23,094 nt of DNA from Erysipelotrichaceae bacterium. Lineage in GTDB: Bacteria; Bacillota_I; Bacilli_A; Erysipelotrichales; Erysipelotrichaceae. The stretch covers positions 1-23,094 of the forward strand of contig DXZE01000033.1 in assembly GCA_019415435.1 (NCBI GenBank), given 5' to 3'. The position numbers and the translations under genes are program-made. Positions 1 to 6,450 of the stretch are shown here, piece by piece. Position 1 is the first letter of the stretch. Each line of letters starts with the position of its first letter. Under the pieces are notes generated by a model. That model made no database searches. It was given only the letters and a program-made list of their open reading frames with translations, and was not told where the DNA came from.

Positions 1-1
1 A

Positions 2-226
2 AAGGGAATCAAGGCCCTGCAAGCCTCGACCCTTTATGGGTCGGGGTTAGTTGACTACGGCAAAGGTCATCGCAAGAGTAAGTTTCAGGAATACTATGAC
101 AGTTTTCTGAAATATGCACTGAAACTGGATGAATATGAATACTGGCTCAGTGAAATGGGAGAAAGAAACATCAGTCTGACTGCTTTTAGAGTGTATAGAA
201 AAAGCTGCAACAGCTTTGAACTTTAA
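2..226 (+). CDS. C-terminal part of an unrecognised protein, cut by the window edge
   Basis: An open frame runs from the first bases of the window to a TAA at 224-226. It encodes about 74 residues and lacks its N-terminus because the window starts inside it. The visible tail is rich in Lys, Tyr and Glu (for example YGKGHRKSKFQEYYDSF) and has no membrane segment or catalytic motif that I recognise. It ends 95 bases before the next gene. I infer that it is a real coding tail, because its composition matches the flanking genes and it is followed by a weak hairpin, but I cannot assign a function. It could itself be a decayed gene. Confidence 0.5.
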   Translation, partial: KGIKALQASTLYGSGLVDYGKGHRKSKFQEYYDSFLKYALKLDEYEYWLSEMGERNISLTAFRVYRKSCNSFEL

Positions 227-245
227 ATTTGTTCAACTGTTACAG

Positions 246-264
246 CCTCTTTTTTGAGGGTTTT
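246..264 (+). terminator. Weak hairpin with U-rich tail after the first partial gene
   Basis: CCTC (246-249) can pair with GAGG (256-259) around a six-T loop, and GTTTT follows. The stem is only four pairs, so it is a marginal terminator candidate, supported mainly by its position 20 bases after the stop codon. Confidence 0.25.
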
Positions 265-290
265 GCATTTTTCCCGGTAATACATATACA
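263..290 (+). promoter_or_regulatory. Possible sigmaA promoter for the DUF5688-like gene
   Basis: TTGCAT (263-268) and TATACA (285-290) are separated by 16 bases, about 30 bases upstream of the start codon. The match is fair and no start site is known. Confidence 0.35.
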
Positions 291-320
291 GAAGCCTTAC
301 TTATGGCAGGAGGATAAATC

Positions 321-1241
321 ATGAATACAGATGGAAATGTAAAAACCTTTAACCCACAAACACCCTTGTACGCACATGCAATGACAATGAATCAATTTGA
401 GTCATATCTTCTGGAATCTTTGAAAGACTATCTGCACTTAAATGATGATGAGGTACATATCGAAACAGTCAGAAATGAAGAAGATTCACCTGAAACAGGT
501 CTATTTCTGACTTATGATGGCGGCTTGCTGGGACTACCTGTAGAGGCACTTTATCGGGTGTTTCAGAAAGCCGGAATGCATAAACTGTTAATAGACATAG
601 AGAATGCTTTTAATAAAGGAAAACGAATCTTTGATGAAAAAAGAAATTCAACATTTGAAACATTTGCGGAAAATCTGATTATCAGACCATTGAATGTGAA
701 TATACATCATAAGGATCTGAAAGAGTGCATTTATTCTTGCGTTGGTGATGTAGCCCTGACACTGTATCATGCACGCTCAGATAATGATTATCTGATTACA
801 CACAGGGTAACGAAAGAAGAATTAGGAACCTATGGAAAAAGTGAAGAAGAGGTTTTGAAAAGAGCATTGGCTAATACGGTGAAAAGATATCCGGCCATTA
901 CTGTCAACTTTCACACGAGTAAGGAGATTCTTGTCATGGAAGAGTCCTTCACGAAAGAAGAAATCAGTTCTTTCACCGGTTCGTATATTTTAAGTACAAC
1001 TAAAGGTTCCAATGGTGCTGTGGCTTTGTTTTATCCTGGGGTTGTAGAGAAAATGTGGAATGTTTTAAGAGATGACTTTATTGCCGTATTTATGAATACA
1101 ACTGATGTGATGCTGCTGGATCAGGATAGTCCGTTTATTGCAAGTGCCCAGGCAATCGCCGGTCAGCAGGATGAATTTGGTGAAATTCTTTCAAGCAGAA
1201 AGTATCTTTGTAAAAAAGATGGCAGTATAAATGTCATGTAA
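321..1241 (+). CDS. DUF5688-like hypothetical protein
   Basis: This gene encodes a 306-residue soluble protein starting at ATG 321, behind a good ribosome site (AGGAGG, 308-313). The middle carries the pattern typical of DUF5688 proteins: ENLIIRPLNVN (about residues 117-127) followed by a segment on early-morning-style fold 'DVALTLYHA' and, further on, 'LKRALANTVKRYPAI'. The C-terminal third reads like a domain that compares or reports a value (ILSTTKGSNGAVALFYPGV). DUF5688 proteins are common in gut Clostridia and their function is not known. There is no signal peptide, membrane segment or catalytic motif. It stands alone with its own likely promoter and ends 74 bases before the efp promoter region. 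The family call is from memory of the pattern and is moderately sure. Confidence 0.7.
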   Translation: MNTDGNVKTFNPQTPLYAHAMTMNQFESYLLESLKDYLHLNDDEVHIETVRNEEDSPETGLFLTYDGGLLGLPVEALYRVFQKAGMHKLLIDIENAFNKGKRIFDEKRNSTFETFAENLIIRPLNVNIHHKDLKECIYSCVGDVALTLYHARSDNDYLITHRVTKEELGTYGKSEEEVLKRALANTVKRYPAITVNFHTSKEILVMEESFTKEEISSFTGSYILSTTKGSNGAVALFYPGVVEKMWNVLRDDFIAVFMNTTDVMLLDQDSPFIASAQAIAGQQDEFGEILSSRKYLCKKDGSINVM

Positions 1242-1265
1242 GGGCATAACTGTATTCGTTAGTCA

Positions 1266-1294
1266 TTGCGAAATTGTCTATTAATTGGTAAAAT
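1266..1294 (+). promoter_or_regulatory. Probable sigmaA promoter of efp
   Basis: TTGCGA (1266-1271) and TAAAAT (1289-1294) are separated by exactly 17 bases, 30 bases before the efp start. Both hexamers and the spacing fit a housekeeping promoter. Confidence 0.55.
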
Positions 1295-1324
1295 AGTAAA
1301 ACTTAAAGGAATAGGGTGAATAAT

Positions 1325-1882
1325 ATGGCAATTGAAGCTGGAGATTTTAAAACTGGTTTAACGGTAATGGTTGATGGCGACCCATGGGTTGTCCTGGAGT
1401 TTATGCATGTGAAGCCTGGTAAGGGTGCTGCTATCTTAAAGACAAAAATGAAGAATCTGAAGACAGGTTCCACGCAGGAAAGAAATTTCAATGCGAATAC
1501 AAAGTTTGAACCTGCAGTCATTGAAAAGAAGACAGCACAGTATTCTTATCGTGATGGCGGTACATATTACTTCATGGATATGGAAACCTATGATACATAT
1601 GAGTTAAGTGAAGAGCAGCTCGGTATTAACAAGTATTATCTGATTGAAGGTAATGAAGTCAGCCTGCTGTTCTTTGAAGGCAATGTACTGGATGTTTCCT
1701 TCCCTGATAAGGTTGTTCTGACAATCGCAGAGACGACTCCTGGTGTAAAGTCTGGTGCTACAAACCAGTTCAAGGATGCAGTTACAGATACAGGTCTGAA
1801 TCTTCGTGTACCACAGTTCATTGATCAGGGTGAAAAAGTACTGGTCACAACTGCAGATGGAAAGTATTCCTCAAGAGCTTAA
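1325..1882 (+). CDS. efp: Translation elongation factor P
   Basis: EF-P binds between the ribosomal P and E sites and relieves stalling at polyproline stretches. I chose ATG 1325 (MAIEAGDFKTGL), which gives 185 residues, the standard family length. The upstream in-frame GTG at 1316 would add three residues and sits inside the ribosome-site region (AAAGGA 1305-1310, AGGG 1313-1316). The N-terminal KOW-like domain holds the conserved loop VKPGKGAA with Lys33, the position that is modified in most bacteria. The two OB domains follow, and the C-terminal signature GLNLRVPQFIDQGEKV is intact. No modification enzyme gene is in the window. A strong terminator overlaps the stop codon. Confidence 0.97.
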   Translation: MAIEAGDFKTGLTVMVDGDPWVVLEFMHVKPGKGAAILKTKMKNLKTGSTQERNFNANTKFEPAVIEKKTAQYSYRDGGTYYFMDMETYDTYELSEEQLGINKYYLIEGNEVSLLFFEGNVLDVSFPDKVVLTIAETTPGVKSGATNQFKDAVTDTGLNLRVPQFIDQGEKVLVTTADGKYSSRA

Positions 1883-1898
1883 TCTTAAGCTCTTTTTT
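1874..1898 (+). terminator. Intrinsic terminator overlapping the efp stop
   Basis: AGAGCTTAA (1874-1882) is the exact reverse complement of TTAAGCTCT (1885-1893), and the T-run continues to 1898. The efp stop codon TAA (1880-1882) lies within the left arm. Confidence 0.8.
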
Positions 1899-1902
1899 AA
1901 AT

Positions 1903-2649
1903 ATGAAGAAAACAGTATTGATTACCGGCGGGGCAAAAGGAATTGGTAAAGCCATTGCCCTGGAACTAGCGCAGAATAATTACAATATCATCATTAACTA
2001 TCATCATTCCAAAGATCAGGCATTAGAACTTCAGAAGGATATACAGGATACTTATGCAGTATCCTGCATGGTCATACAGGCTGATATCGCAAAAGAAGAA
2101 GAAGTTGATCAGATGATTACCGAGGTTGAAAAACAACTTTCAGGGATTGATATTTTAATCAACAATGCGGCTGTAGATCTGTCTAATCTTTTTCATCTGA
2201 AAACATCTGATGAATTCAGAAGAACATTAGATGTGAATGTTGTAGGTGCCTACAATTGTGCTAAGAGAGTATACCGGCATATGCTTGATCAGAAGTATGG
2301 ACGTATTATCAATATTTCTTCTACAAATGGTATGAATACATACTATCCGATGAGCTTTGATTATGATGCGTCTAAGGCTGCTCTGAATCAGTTAACACAT
2401 GACCTGGCTGTACAGTTTGCACCATATATCCATGTCAATGCCATAGCACCTGGTTTTATTGGTACAGAAAGTGAATTAGATGGGTATGATGAAGAATTTC
2501 TGAAGGAAGAATGCGAAAAAATTCTGGTTCACCGTTATGGTAAGCCAGAAGAAGTAGCACATTTGGTTCATTTTTTAATCAGTGATCAGGCTGATTATAT
2601 TAACAATACAATCATCCGTATAGACGGAGGTCAGATGGGAAGCTGTTAA
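1903..2649 (+). CDS. SDR-family NAD(P)-dependent oxidoreductase (FabG-like)
   Basis: This 248-residue classical short-chain dehydrogenase has the Rossmann motif TGGAKGIG (residues 8-15), the NNAA motif (87-90), and the catalytic Ser139/140, Tyr154 and Lys158 of YDASK. The C-terminal region reads AIAPGFIGTES and ends IRIDGGQMGSC, as in FabG-like enzymes. It therefore reduces a carbonyl or oxidises an alcohol with NAD(P)H, but the substrate cannot be told from sequence. The N-terminus fits the family exactly, yet the start codon is only four bases after the T-run of the efp terminator and has no Shine-Dalgarno sequence. Expression probably depends on read-through or on an unseen promoter inside efp. 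There is no acyl carrier or fatty acid synthesis context, so calling it fabG would be an over-reach. Confidence 0.88.
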   Translation: MKKTVLITGGAKGIGKAIALELAQNNYNIIINYHHSKDQALELQKDIQDTYAVSCMVIQADIAKEEEVDQMITEVEKQLSGIDILINNAAVDLSNLFHLKTSDEFRRTLDVNVVGAYNCAKRVYRHMLDQKYGRIINISSTNGMNTYYPMSFDYDASKAALNQLTHDLAVQFAPYIHVNAIAPGFIGTESELDGYDEEFLKEECEKILVHRYGKPEEVAHLVHFLISDQADYINNTIIRIDGGQMGSC

Positions 2650-2660
2650 GCTTCCTTTTG
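2638..2660. terminator. Bidirectional hairpin at the SDR stop codon
   Basis: GGAAGCT (2638-2644) pairs perfectly with AGCTTCC (2649-2655) around the loop GTTA, and TTTT follows. The SDR stop TAA (2647-2649) is inside the loop and right arm. Before the IS66 insertion the opposite-strand stop of the PLP enzyme gene would also have fallen here (2646-2648), so the hairpin probably served both convergent genes. Confidence 0.65.
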
Positions 2661-2664
2661 AATT
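2657..2664. repeat. Target site duplication, left copy (TTTGAATT)
   Basis: TTTGAATT directly abuts the left end of the IS66 relic and is repeated exactly at 3282-3289 on the other side. Eight bases is the duplication length of the IS66 family. Confidence 0.85.
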
Positions 2665-2689
2665 GTAAGCGATAAATAATCTGTACCTT
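2665..2689 (+). repeat. Left terminal inverted repeat of the IS66 relic
   Basis: It begins GTAAGCGATAAATAAT and continues CTGTACCTT. It matches the reverse complement of 3257-3281 at 21 of 25 positions. Confidence 0.85.
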
Positions 2690-2701
2690 TTAATATTAAA
2701 A

Positions 2702-2743
2702 ATACCGTATCCATTGATTATCAGGATCATTTGGATACGGTAT
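2702..2743. terminator. Perfect 11-bp inverted repeat inside the IS66 relic
   Basis: ATACCGTATCC (2702-2712) and GGATACGGTAT (2733-2743) are perfect reverse complements around a 20-base loop. The plus strand continues AGTTTTTC. The remnant tnpC stop (2727-2729) lies in the loop. It may be the tnpC terminator or a guard against transcription entering the element. Confidence 0.45.
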
Positions 2744-3078
2744 AGTTTTTCTTCAGTATGGCAGGTAGATCTTCTGACCATGGTAAAAGCCGGTCTGAAA
2801 TCTTTTGATTTTCTTCATTTATTACTTTTGGCAACTCTTCCAAAAGGTATTCCAGATAATCATATAATCGCAGATCATAGGTTTCGCTGTTTCCACAATA
2901 CTGTATACGACTGCACTTGCCTGTGCTCCTCTCCCGGTATCCGCAAACATCCAGTTCTTTCTTCCTGTCGTAAATGGCCGGATTGATATTTCTGCTGTGT
3001 TGTTATCCAGTAGGACGGATGGATCATTCCGAAATACACGAAGATATTTTTCCTGATTCAGGGCATAAGTAAAAACCT
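2727..3078 (-). pseudogene. IS66 transposase (TnpC) C-terminal remnant
   Basis: From about 3078 down to about 2868 one frame encodes FTYALNQEKYLRVF, then LLDNNTAEISIRPF and GRKNWMFADTGRGA, then VVYSIVETAK. This is the classic C-terminal core of IS66 transposases, including the acidic residue in DNNTAE. A frameshift near 2868-2870 then moves the frame: the continuation YDYLEYLLEELPK and RLLPWSEDLP is in another frame and ends at TGA 2729-2727. The N-terminal two thirds of the transposase are missing. Confidence 0.85.
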
Positions 3079-3158
3079 TTCCTGTCACAGAACAGAAACA
3101 GAGTGCCTTCATCGTATGGATTCAGTTTGAAAGCTTCCTGAACAAGACATGCAAGACC
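3078..3158 (-). pseudogene. IS66 Orf2 (TnpB) fragment
   Basis: The minus frame starting at 3158 reads GLACLVQEAFKLNPYDEG and then TLFLFCDRKG. It matches the start of the IS66 Orf2 core, whose usual form is 'LvqE.f.ldPf.g.lFvFc.rr.d'. It is cut off abruptly at both sides and joined to the TnpC remnant in a different frame. Confidence 0.7.
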
Positions 3159-3162
3159 ATGT

Positions 3163-3234
3163 CACAGCTGTTATTCCACTCTGCTTACAGGTTTTAACGA
3201 TGTTGAACCAATATCTTCTTTTCACTTCTGCCAT
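3163..3234 (-). pseudogene. IS66 TnpA N-terminal fragment
   Basis: ATG at 3234 (minus) follows a good ribosome site (GGTGGAGG) and encodes MAEVKRRYWFNIVKTCKQSG and then ITAV. The W..I..C..SG pattern is that of IS66 Orf1 starts. The match ends near 3163, where the sequence switches to the TnpB piece, so an internal deletion removed most of tnpA. Confidence 0.6.
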
Positions 3235-3256
3235 CTGATCCTCCACCTGGGGCTTT

Positions 3257-3281
3257 AAGGTACAGATGATTGATCATTTAC
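3257..3281 (-). repeat. Right terminal inverted repeat of the IS66 relic
   Basis: Read on the minus strand it begins GTAAATGATCAATCAT and continues CTGTACCTT. It supplies the final codons and TGA stop of the PLP enzyme gene that enters it from the right. Confidence 0.85.
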
Positions 3282-4527
3282 TTTGAATTTTTGTTAAGGC
3301 AAGAAGGATAGAAAGTCTTCCATATTCAAAGGATAGACCACCCTGCATGTAGAGGGTATAAGGAGGTACTACTGGTGCATCCGCACTGAGTTCAATTGTA
3401 CTTCCATCGGTAAAGCTTCCACATGCCATGACTTCATCAAATGGATAACCAGCCATAGGTGCAGGCATGACTCTGACATAGGAATCAATTGGGGAACTGG
3501 ACTGAATACCCTGGGTGAATCTGACCAGGTTTTCTTCATTACCAAGTTCTACAGTCTGAATAATATCTGTTCTTTTTTCATTCCATTTAGGGAATACACT
3601 GTGATAGCCAAGCTTTTCCAGCATATATGCCGCAAAGATCTGTGTTTTCAAAGCATTCTTTACAGCATTTGGAGCCATGAAGATACCCTTGAAGAAGGAA
3701 TTGTTCTGATTGAAATTAGCCCCAAGACTCTTACCGATACCTGGGGCAGAAAGACGTTCTGCGACCATCTCTACAAGATCTTTTCTTCCTGCCACATAAC
3801 CGCCGGATGAAGCAATACCGCCACCAAGATTCTTCATTAACGATCCTACGGTTACATCTGCCCCAACATGTCCCGGTTCTCTTTCTTCAACTAACTCACC
3901 ATAGCAGTTATCTACCATGATGATGACATCCTTGTTTACTTCGCGGATTGCTTTGATGATATGGGCAATCTTATCTATAGATAATGACATTCTGGAAGAA
4001 TAACCGCGAGATCTCTGGATTTCTACAAGCTTAACATTATTCTTCTCTAATCTTTCTACAATTGCCTTTTCATCAAAGTCATTATTCACCAGGTCAATCT
4101 GTTCATACTTAACACCATTGGCTTTTAAAGACTGTGTAGAGTTTCCGATAACACCAACCATTTCCAGTAAAGAATCATAAGGTCTTCCAGATAAGGAGAT
4201 CATGGTATCACCATGTTTGAGTAATGCTGAGAAAGTTAAATATAATGCATTTGTACCAGACATGATCTGTGGGCGTACTAATGCATCTTCGCTGCCTAAT
4301 ACAGTTGCAAAGATCTTTTCAAGTTTGTCTCTGCCGGCATCGTATTCTCCATAACCATTCATTTCCGCAAAGTCAGAATACGATACATTATTATCGATAA
4401 AAGCAGAAAGTACTCTGTCAGAGTTATGTAAAGATATTGTGTCAATTCTTTTATAAATATCTGCCAGGTCTTTATCTGCCTGTTCTGCTAATTTTAATAA
4501 GTTCTGATCAATCTGTTCTAAAATCAT
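3274..4527 (-). CDS. Methionine gamma-lyase-like PLP enzyme ('aluminum resistance' family)
   Basis: This 417-residue fold-type I PLP enzyme belongs to the family often annotated as methionine gamma-lyase-like or aluminum resistance protein. Visible features are the glycine-rich start of the cofactor site (MSGTNALYL, about 89-97), the aspartate that holds the PLP ring (VDNCYGE, Asp206) and the Schiff-base lysine in GSLMKNLGGG (Lys232). The family is proposed to cleave sulfur amino acids, but the true substrate is uncertain. The start is ATG 4527 behind AGGTGAGG. Its 3' end is altered: an IS66 end inserted after ...LTKIQ, so the last two residues and the stop come from the IS. Removing the element restores ...KIQKEA and a TAA. 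The active site is intact, so the enzyme is probably functional. Confidence 0.92.
   Translation of the reverse strand: MILEQIDQNLLKLAEQADKDLADIYKRIDTISLHNSDRVLSAFIDNNVSYSDFAEMNGYGEYDAGRDKLEKIFATVLGSEDALVRPQIMSGTNALYLTFSALLKHGDTMISLSGRPYDSLLEMVGVIGNSTQSLKANGVKYEQIDLVNNDFDEKAIVERLEKNNVKLVEIQRSRGYSSRMSLSIDKIAHIIKAIREVNKDVIIMVDNCYGELVEEREPGHVGADVTVGSLMKNLGGGIASSGGYVAGRKDLVEMVAERLSAPGIGKSLGANFNQNNSFFKGIFMAPNAVKNALKTQIFAAYMLEKLGYHSVFPKWNEKRTDIIQTVELGNEENLVRFTQGIQSSSPIDSYVRVMPAPMAGYPFDEVMACGSFTDGSTIELSADAPVVPPYTLYMQGGLSFEYGRLSILLALTKIQSK
3282..3289. repeat. Target site duplication, right copy (TTTGAATT)
   Basis: This is an exact copy of 2657-2664, abutting the right end of the IS66 relic and lying within the last codons of the PLP enzyme gene. 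Confidence 0.85.
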
Positions 4528-4546
4528 AAATTACCTCACCTGCAAT

Positions 4547-4552
4547 ATTATA
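4547..4552 (-). promoter_or_regulatory. Candidate -10 element of the PLP enzyme gene
   Basis: A perfect TATAAT lies on the minus strand 19 bases upstream of ATG 4527. No convincing -35 hexamer stands at the right distance. Confidence 0.35.
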
Positions 4553-4626
4553 TGCAATTCCTTCTGAATTACGATGAAATTCATGAAATACAGAATTCCT
4601 GGTTTCATATTTAAAACATGAATTTT

Positions 4627-4752
4627 AAAGAAAAAGTGCTTGCATTTTTCGCATATGAAATTGTATATTCCTTAATGCTGAGCAGCAGACATAAGTGCGT
4701 AAGTCCGGGCAGGACATACGCACTTTTTCTTTTTGCGGGAGGTGAAAGAAAG
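4627..4752 (+). promoter_or_regulatory. MATE gene leader with candidate attenuator
   Basis: The leader holds a strong intrinsic terminator (4693-4735) directly before the MATE ribosome site. The 13-base segment 4627-4639 (AAAGAAAAAGTGC) is perfectly complementary to 4720-4732, which is the 3' arm and T-run of the terminator. The two pairings exclude each other, as in an antiterminator design. A promoter-like pair, TTGCAT (4640-4645) and TATATT (4664-4669) with 18 bases between, would however start the RNA after the upstream arm. In that case only the terminator would be transcribed, with a possible short leader peptide from ATG 4675, which is in frame with the MATE gene. Confidence 0.5.
4693..4735 (+). 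terminator. Strong intrinsic terminator in the 5' leader of the MATE gene
   Basis: AAGTGCGTAAGTCC (4693-4706) pairs with GGACATACGCACTT (4712-4725) with one A-A mismatch in 14 positions and a five-base loop, followed by TTTCTTTTTG. The gene to the left is transcribed away from it, so it cannot be an ordinary end-of-gene terminator. It most likely controls the downstream gene. Confidence 0.75.
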
Positions 4753-6162
4753 ATGGAAAATACAAATTTGAAAACTGAGAAATTAAGTACATTAATGCGC
4801 AAGTACAGTGTTCCTTGTGTGATTTCTTTATTGGTAGGAGCACTGTATAACATTGTTGATCAGATCTTTATTGCGAATGCATCCTATCTTGGATCTTATG
4901 GCAATGCGGCAAATACTACCGTATTCCCGCTTACAACAATTGCCCTGGCACTTGCGGTGATGGTAGGTGATGGATGCTGTACATTTGTCTCCATTTCCAT
5001 GGGCAGAGGTGACAGCCGCAAGGCAGCAGATGCGGTTGGTTCTGCTATATTATGGTCTTTGGTTATCGGAGCTGTATTAACAGTTCTTTATATTGTCTGT
5101 TCCAATCCTTTATTAAAGCTGTTTGGAGCCAATGTAAATGCACAGACATTTGCCTTTGCCAAAGAGTATTTCTTCTGGATAGCGACAGGCATGATTTTCT
5201 ATGTATTCGGACAGGCAATGAATCCGATTATCCGTGCCGATGGTAATCCGCGTTTTGCAATGGCCGCTACCCTGGCAGGTGCCATAGCCAATGTCATTCT
5301 GGATCCGGTTATGATTTATGGATTCCATTGGGGCATGATGGGCGCTGCTGTCGCTACGGTAATTGGCCAGATTCTGACAGCTGTTTTATCTGTATGGTAT
5401 CTGAGACATGCAAATATGATTCATTTACAGAAAGAATCCTTCCAGTTCCATCCGGAAACAGCAAAAGTATATATCCCTATGGGCGCAACTTCGTTCTTAT
5501 CGCAATTCTCACTTGTAATTGCGATGGCTGCTGTTAACAGCATGATTCAGAAATATACCTTGCTGGATCCTGTCTTCTCACAGGATGGCTATACCCAGAT
5601 TCCTATGGCAGTCATTGGTATTGTCATGAAGTTCTTCCAGATTGTAATTTCTATCTCTGTTGGTATGGCCGCAGGCTGTGCTCCAATAGCCGGCTACAAC
5701 ATGGGGGCAGGAGAAAACAAGAGAGTAAAGGATCTGTTCATTCTCTTATTAATAACAGAATTACTTGCAGGAATAGTGGCATTATTAATTGTTGAAATAT
5801 TCCCGAATGTCCTCATTAATCTTTTTGGGGCAGCCAATGAATCAGAAATCTATCGTACATTTGCCATTCATACATTCCGTATTTATCTGATGACAATACC
5901 TCTGGCTATTGTAAACAAAGGTACATTCATCTACCTGCAGGCATTAGGAAAAGTAAAGGAAAGTACTGCATTATCAGTTATCAGAGAAGTTGTATTCGGA
6001 ACATCCTTACCGGTTATTCTGCCAATGTTCTTTGGCTTAGATGGGATCTGTTATTCTATGCCTTGTGCCGATACACTGACATTTGTAATCAGTCTGATTG
6101 TCATTAATCAGATATTCCATCAGCTTAAAGAAATGGATCATGCAACAGTTATGACCCATTAA
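4753..6162 (+). CDS. MATE-family multidrug efflux transporter
   Basis: This 469-residue integral membrane protein of the MATE/MepA-NorM type exports cationic drugs or metabolites using Na+ or H+ gradients. I chose ATG 4753 because a near-perfect ribosome site (GGAGGTG) lies eight bases upstream. An open frame extends back to 4618 but only through the leader terminator. About twelve hydrophobic segments are visible. Family features include the N-terminal VPCVISLLVGALYNIVDQIF, GDGCCTFVSISMGRGD after TM2, and the repeat-like start of the second half, FFQIVISISVGMAAGCAPIA with GYNMGAG. The substrate cannot be predicted. Expression is likely controlled by transcription attenuation. Confidence 0.93.
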   Translation: MENTNLKTEKLSTLMRKYSVPCVISLLVGALYNIVDQIFIANASYLGSYGNAANTTVFPLTTIALALAVMVGDGCCTFVSISMGRGDSRKAADAVGSAILWSLVIGAVLTVLYIVCSNPLLKLFGANVNAQTFAFAKEYFFWIATGMIFYVFGQAMNPIIRADGNPRFAMAATLAGAIANVILDPVMIYGFHWGMMGAAVATVIGQILTAVLSVWYLRHANMIHLQKESFQFHPETAKVYIPMGATSFLSQFSLVIAMAAVNSMIQKYTLLDPVFSQDGYTQIPMAVIGIVMKFFQIVISISVGMAAGCAPIAGYNMGAGENKRVKDLFILLLITELLAGIVALLIVEIFPNVLINLFGAANESEIYRTFAIHTFRIYLMTIPLAIVNKGTFIYLQALGKVKESTALSVIREVVFGTSLPVILPMFFGLDGICYSMPCADTLTFVISLIVINQIFHQLKEMDHATVMTH

Positions 6163-6163
6163 T

Positions 6164-6394
6164 CTAATATTCATATAAAGGACAGGAGAGATATTTATCA
6201 CCACCGTCAGGAATAATGACGATGATGTTCTTATCATAGAACTCCTGTCTTTTTGCAAGGCTGACTGCCGCAAGGAAGGCAGCTGCACCAGAAGTTCCGA
6301 ATAAGATTCCATCTTTCGAAGACATTGCCTGTGCTGTTTTACAGGCATCTTCTGTAACAATATTCATGCATTCATCATAAAGGTCATGATGCAC
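6164..6394 (-). pseudogene. Cysteine synthase (CysK-like) C-terminal remnant
   Basis: The minus frame encodes about 76 residues: LYDECMNIVTEDACKTAQAM, then DGILFGTSGAAAFLAA, then VIIPDGGDKYLS and PLYEY before TAG (6166-6164). This matches the last quarter of O-acetylserine sulfhydrylase, where 'GI..G.SsGAa' and 'vv.ilpDsGerYLs' are conserved. The upstream 230 or so residues, including the PLP lysine, are absent: the sequence past 6394 does not continue the family. It converges on the MATE gene, and their stop codons are one base apart. Confidence 0.85.
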
Positions 6395-6450
6395 AAACCC
6401 ACATAGTTCTTTTTCAGGACATCATCAAAGTTTAAGACACCATCTATGAT

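Larger units (their letters stand above)
2665..3281 (-). mobile_element. Internally deleted IS66-family element, 617 bp, with intact ends
   Basis: The ends at 2665-2689 and 3257-3281 form imperfect inverted repeats: 21 of 25 positions match, both begin with GTAA, and both share ATCTGTACCTT. The left end starts GTAAGCG, the heptamer typical of IS66. Exact 8-bp duplications flank the element. Inside, on the minus strand, are fragments of the three IS66 genes in their normal order: a tnpA start (about 3234-3163), a tnpB piece (about 3158-3078) and a tnpC C-terminus (about 3078-2727). An intact IS66 is about 2.5 kb, so most of it has been lost by internal deletions while both ends survived. It cannot transpose by itself, but it might be moved in trans by a related full copy. 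Confidence 0.9.

Noticed and set aside
2714..2986. Plus-strand ORF inside the IS66 relic
   Set aside because: It is a shadow of the tnpC remnant on the other strand.
4618..4752. N-terminal extension of the MATE protein from ATG 4618
   Set aside because: The frame is open but passes through the leader terminator, has no ribosome site, and encodes a stretch unlike MATE N-termini. ATG 4753 has a near-perfect ribosome site.
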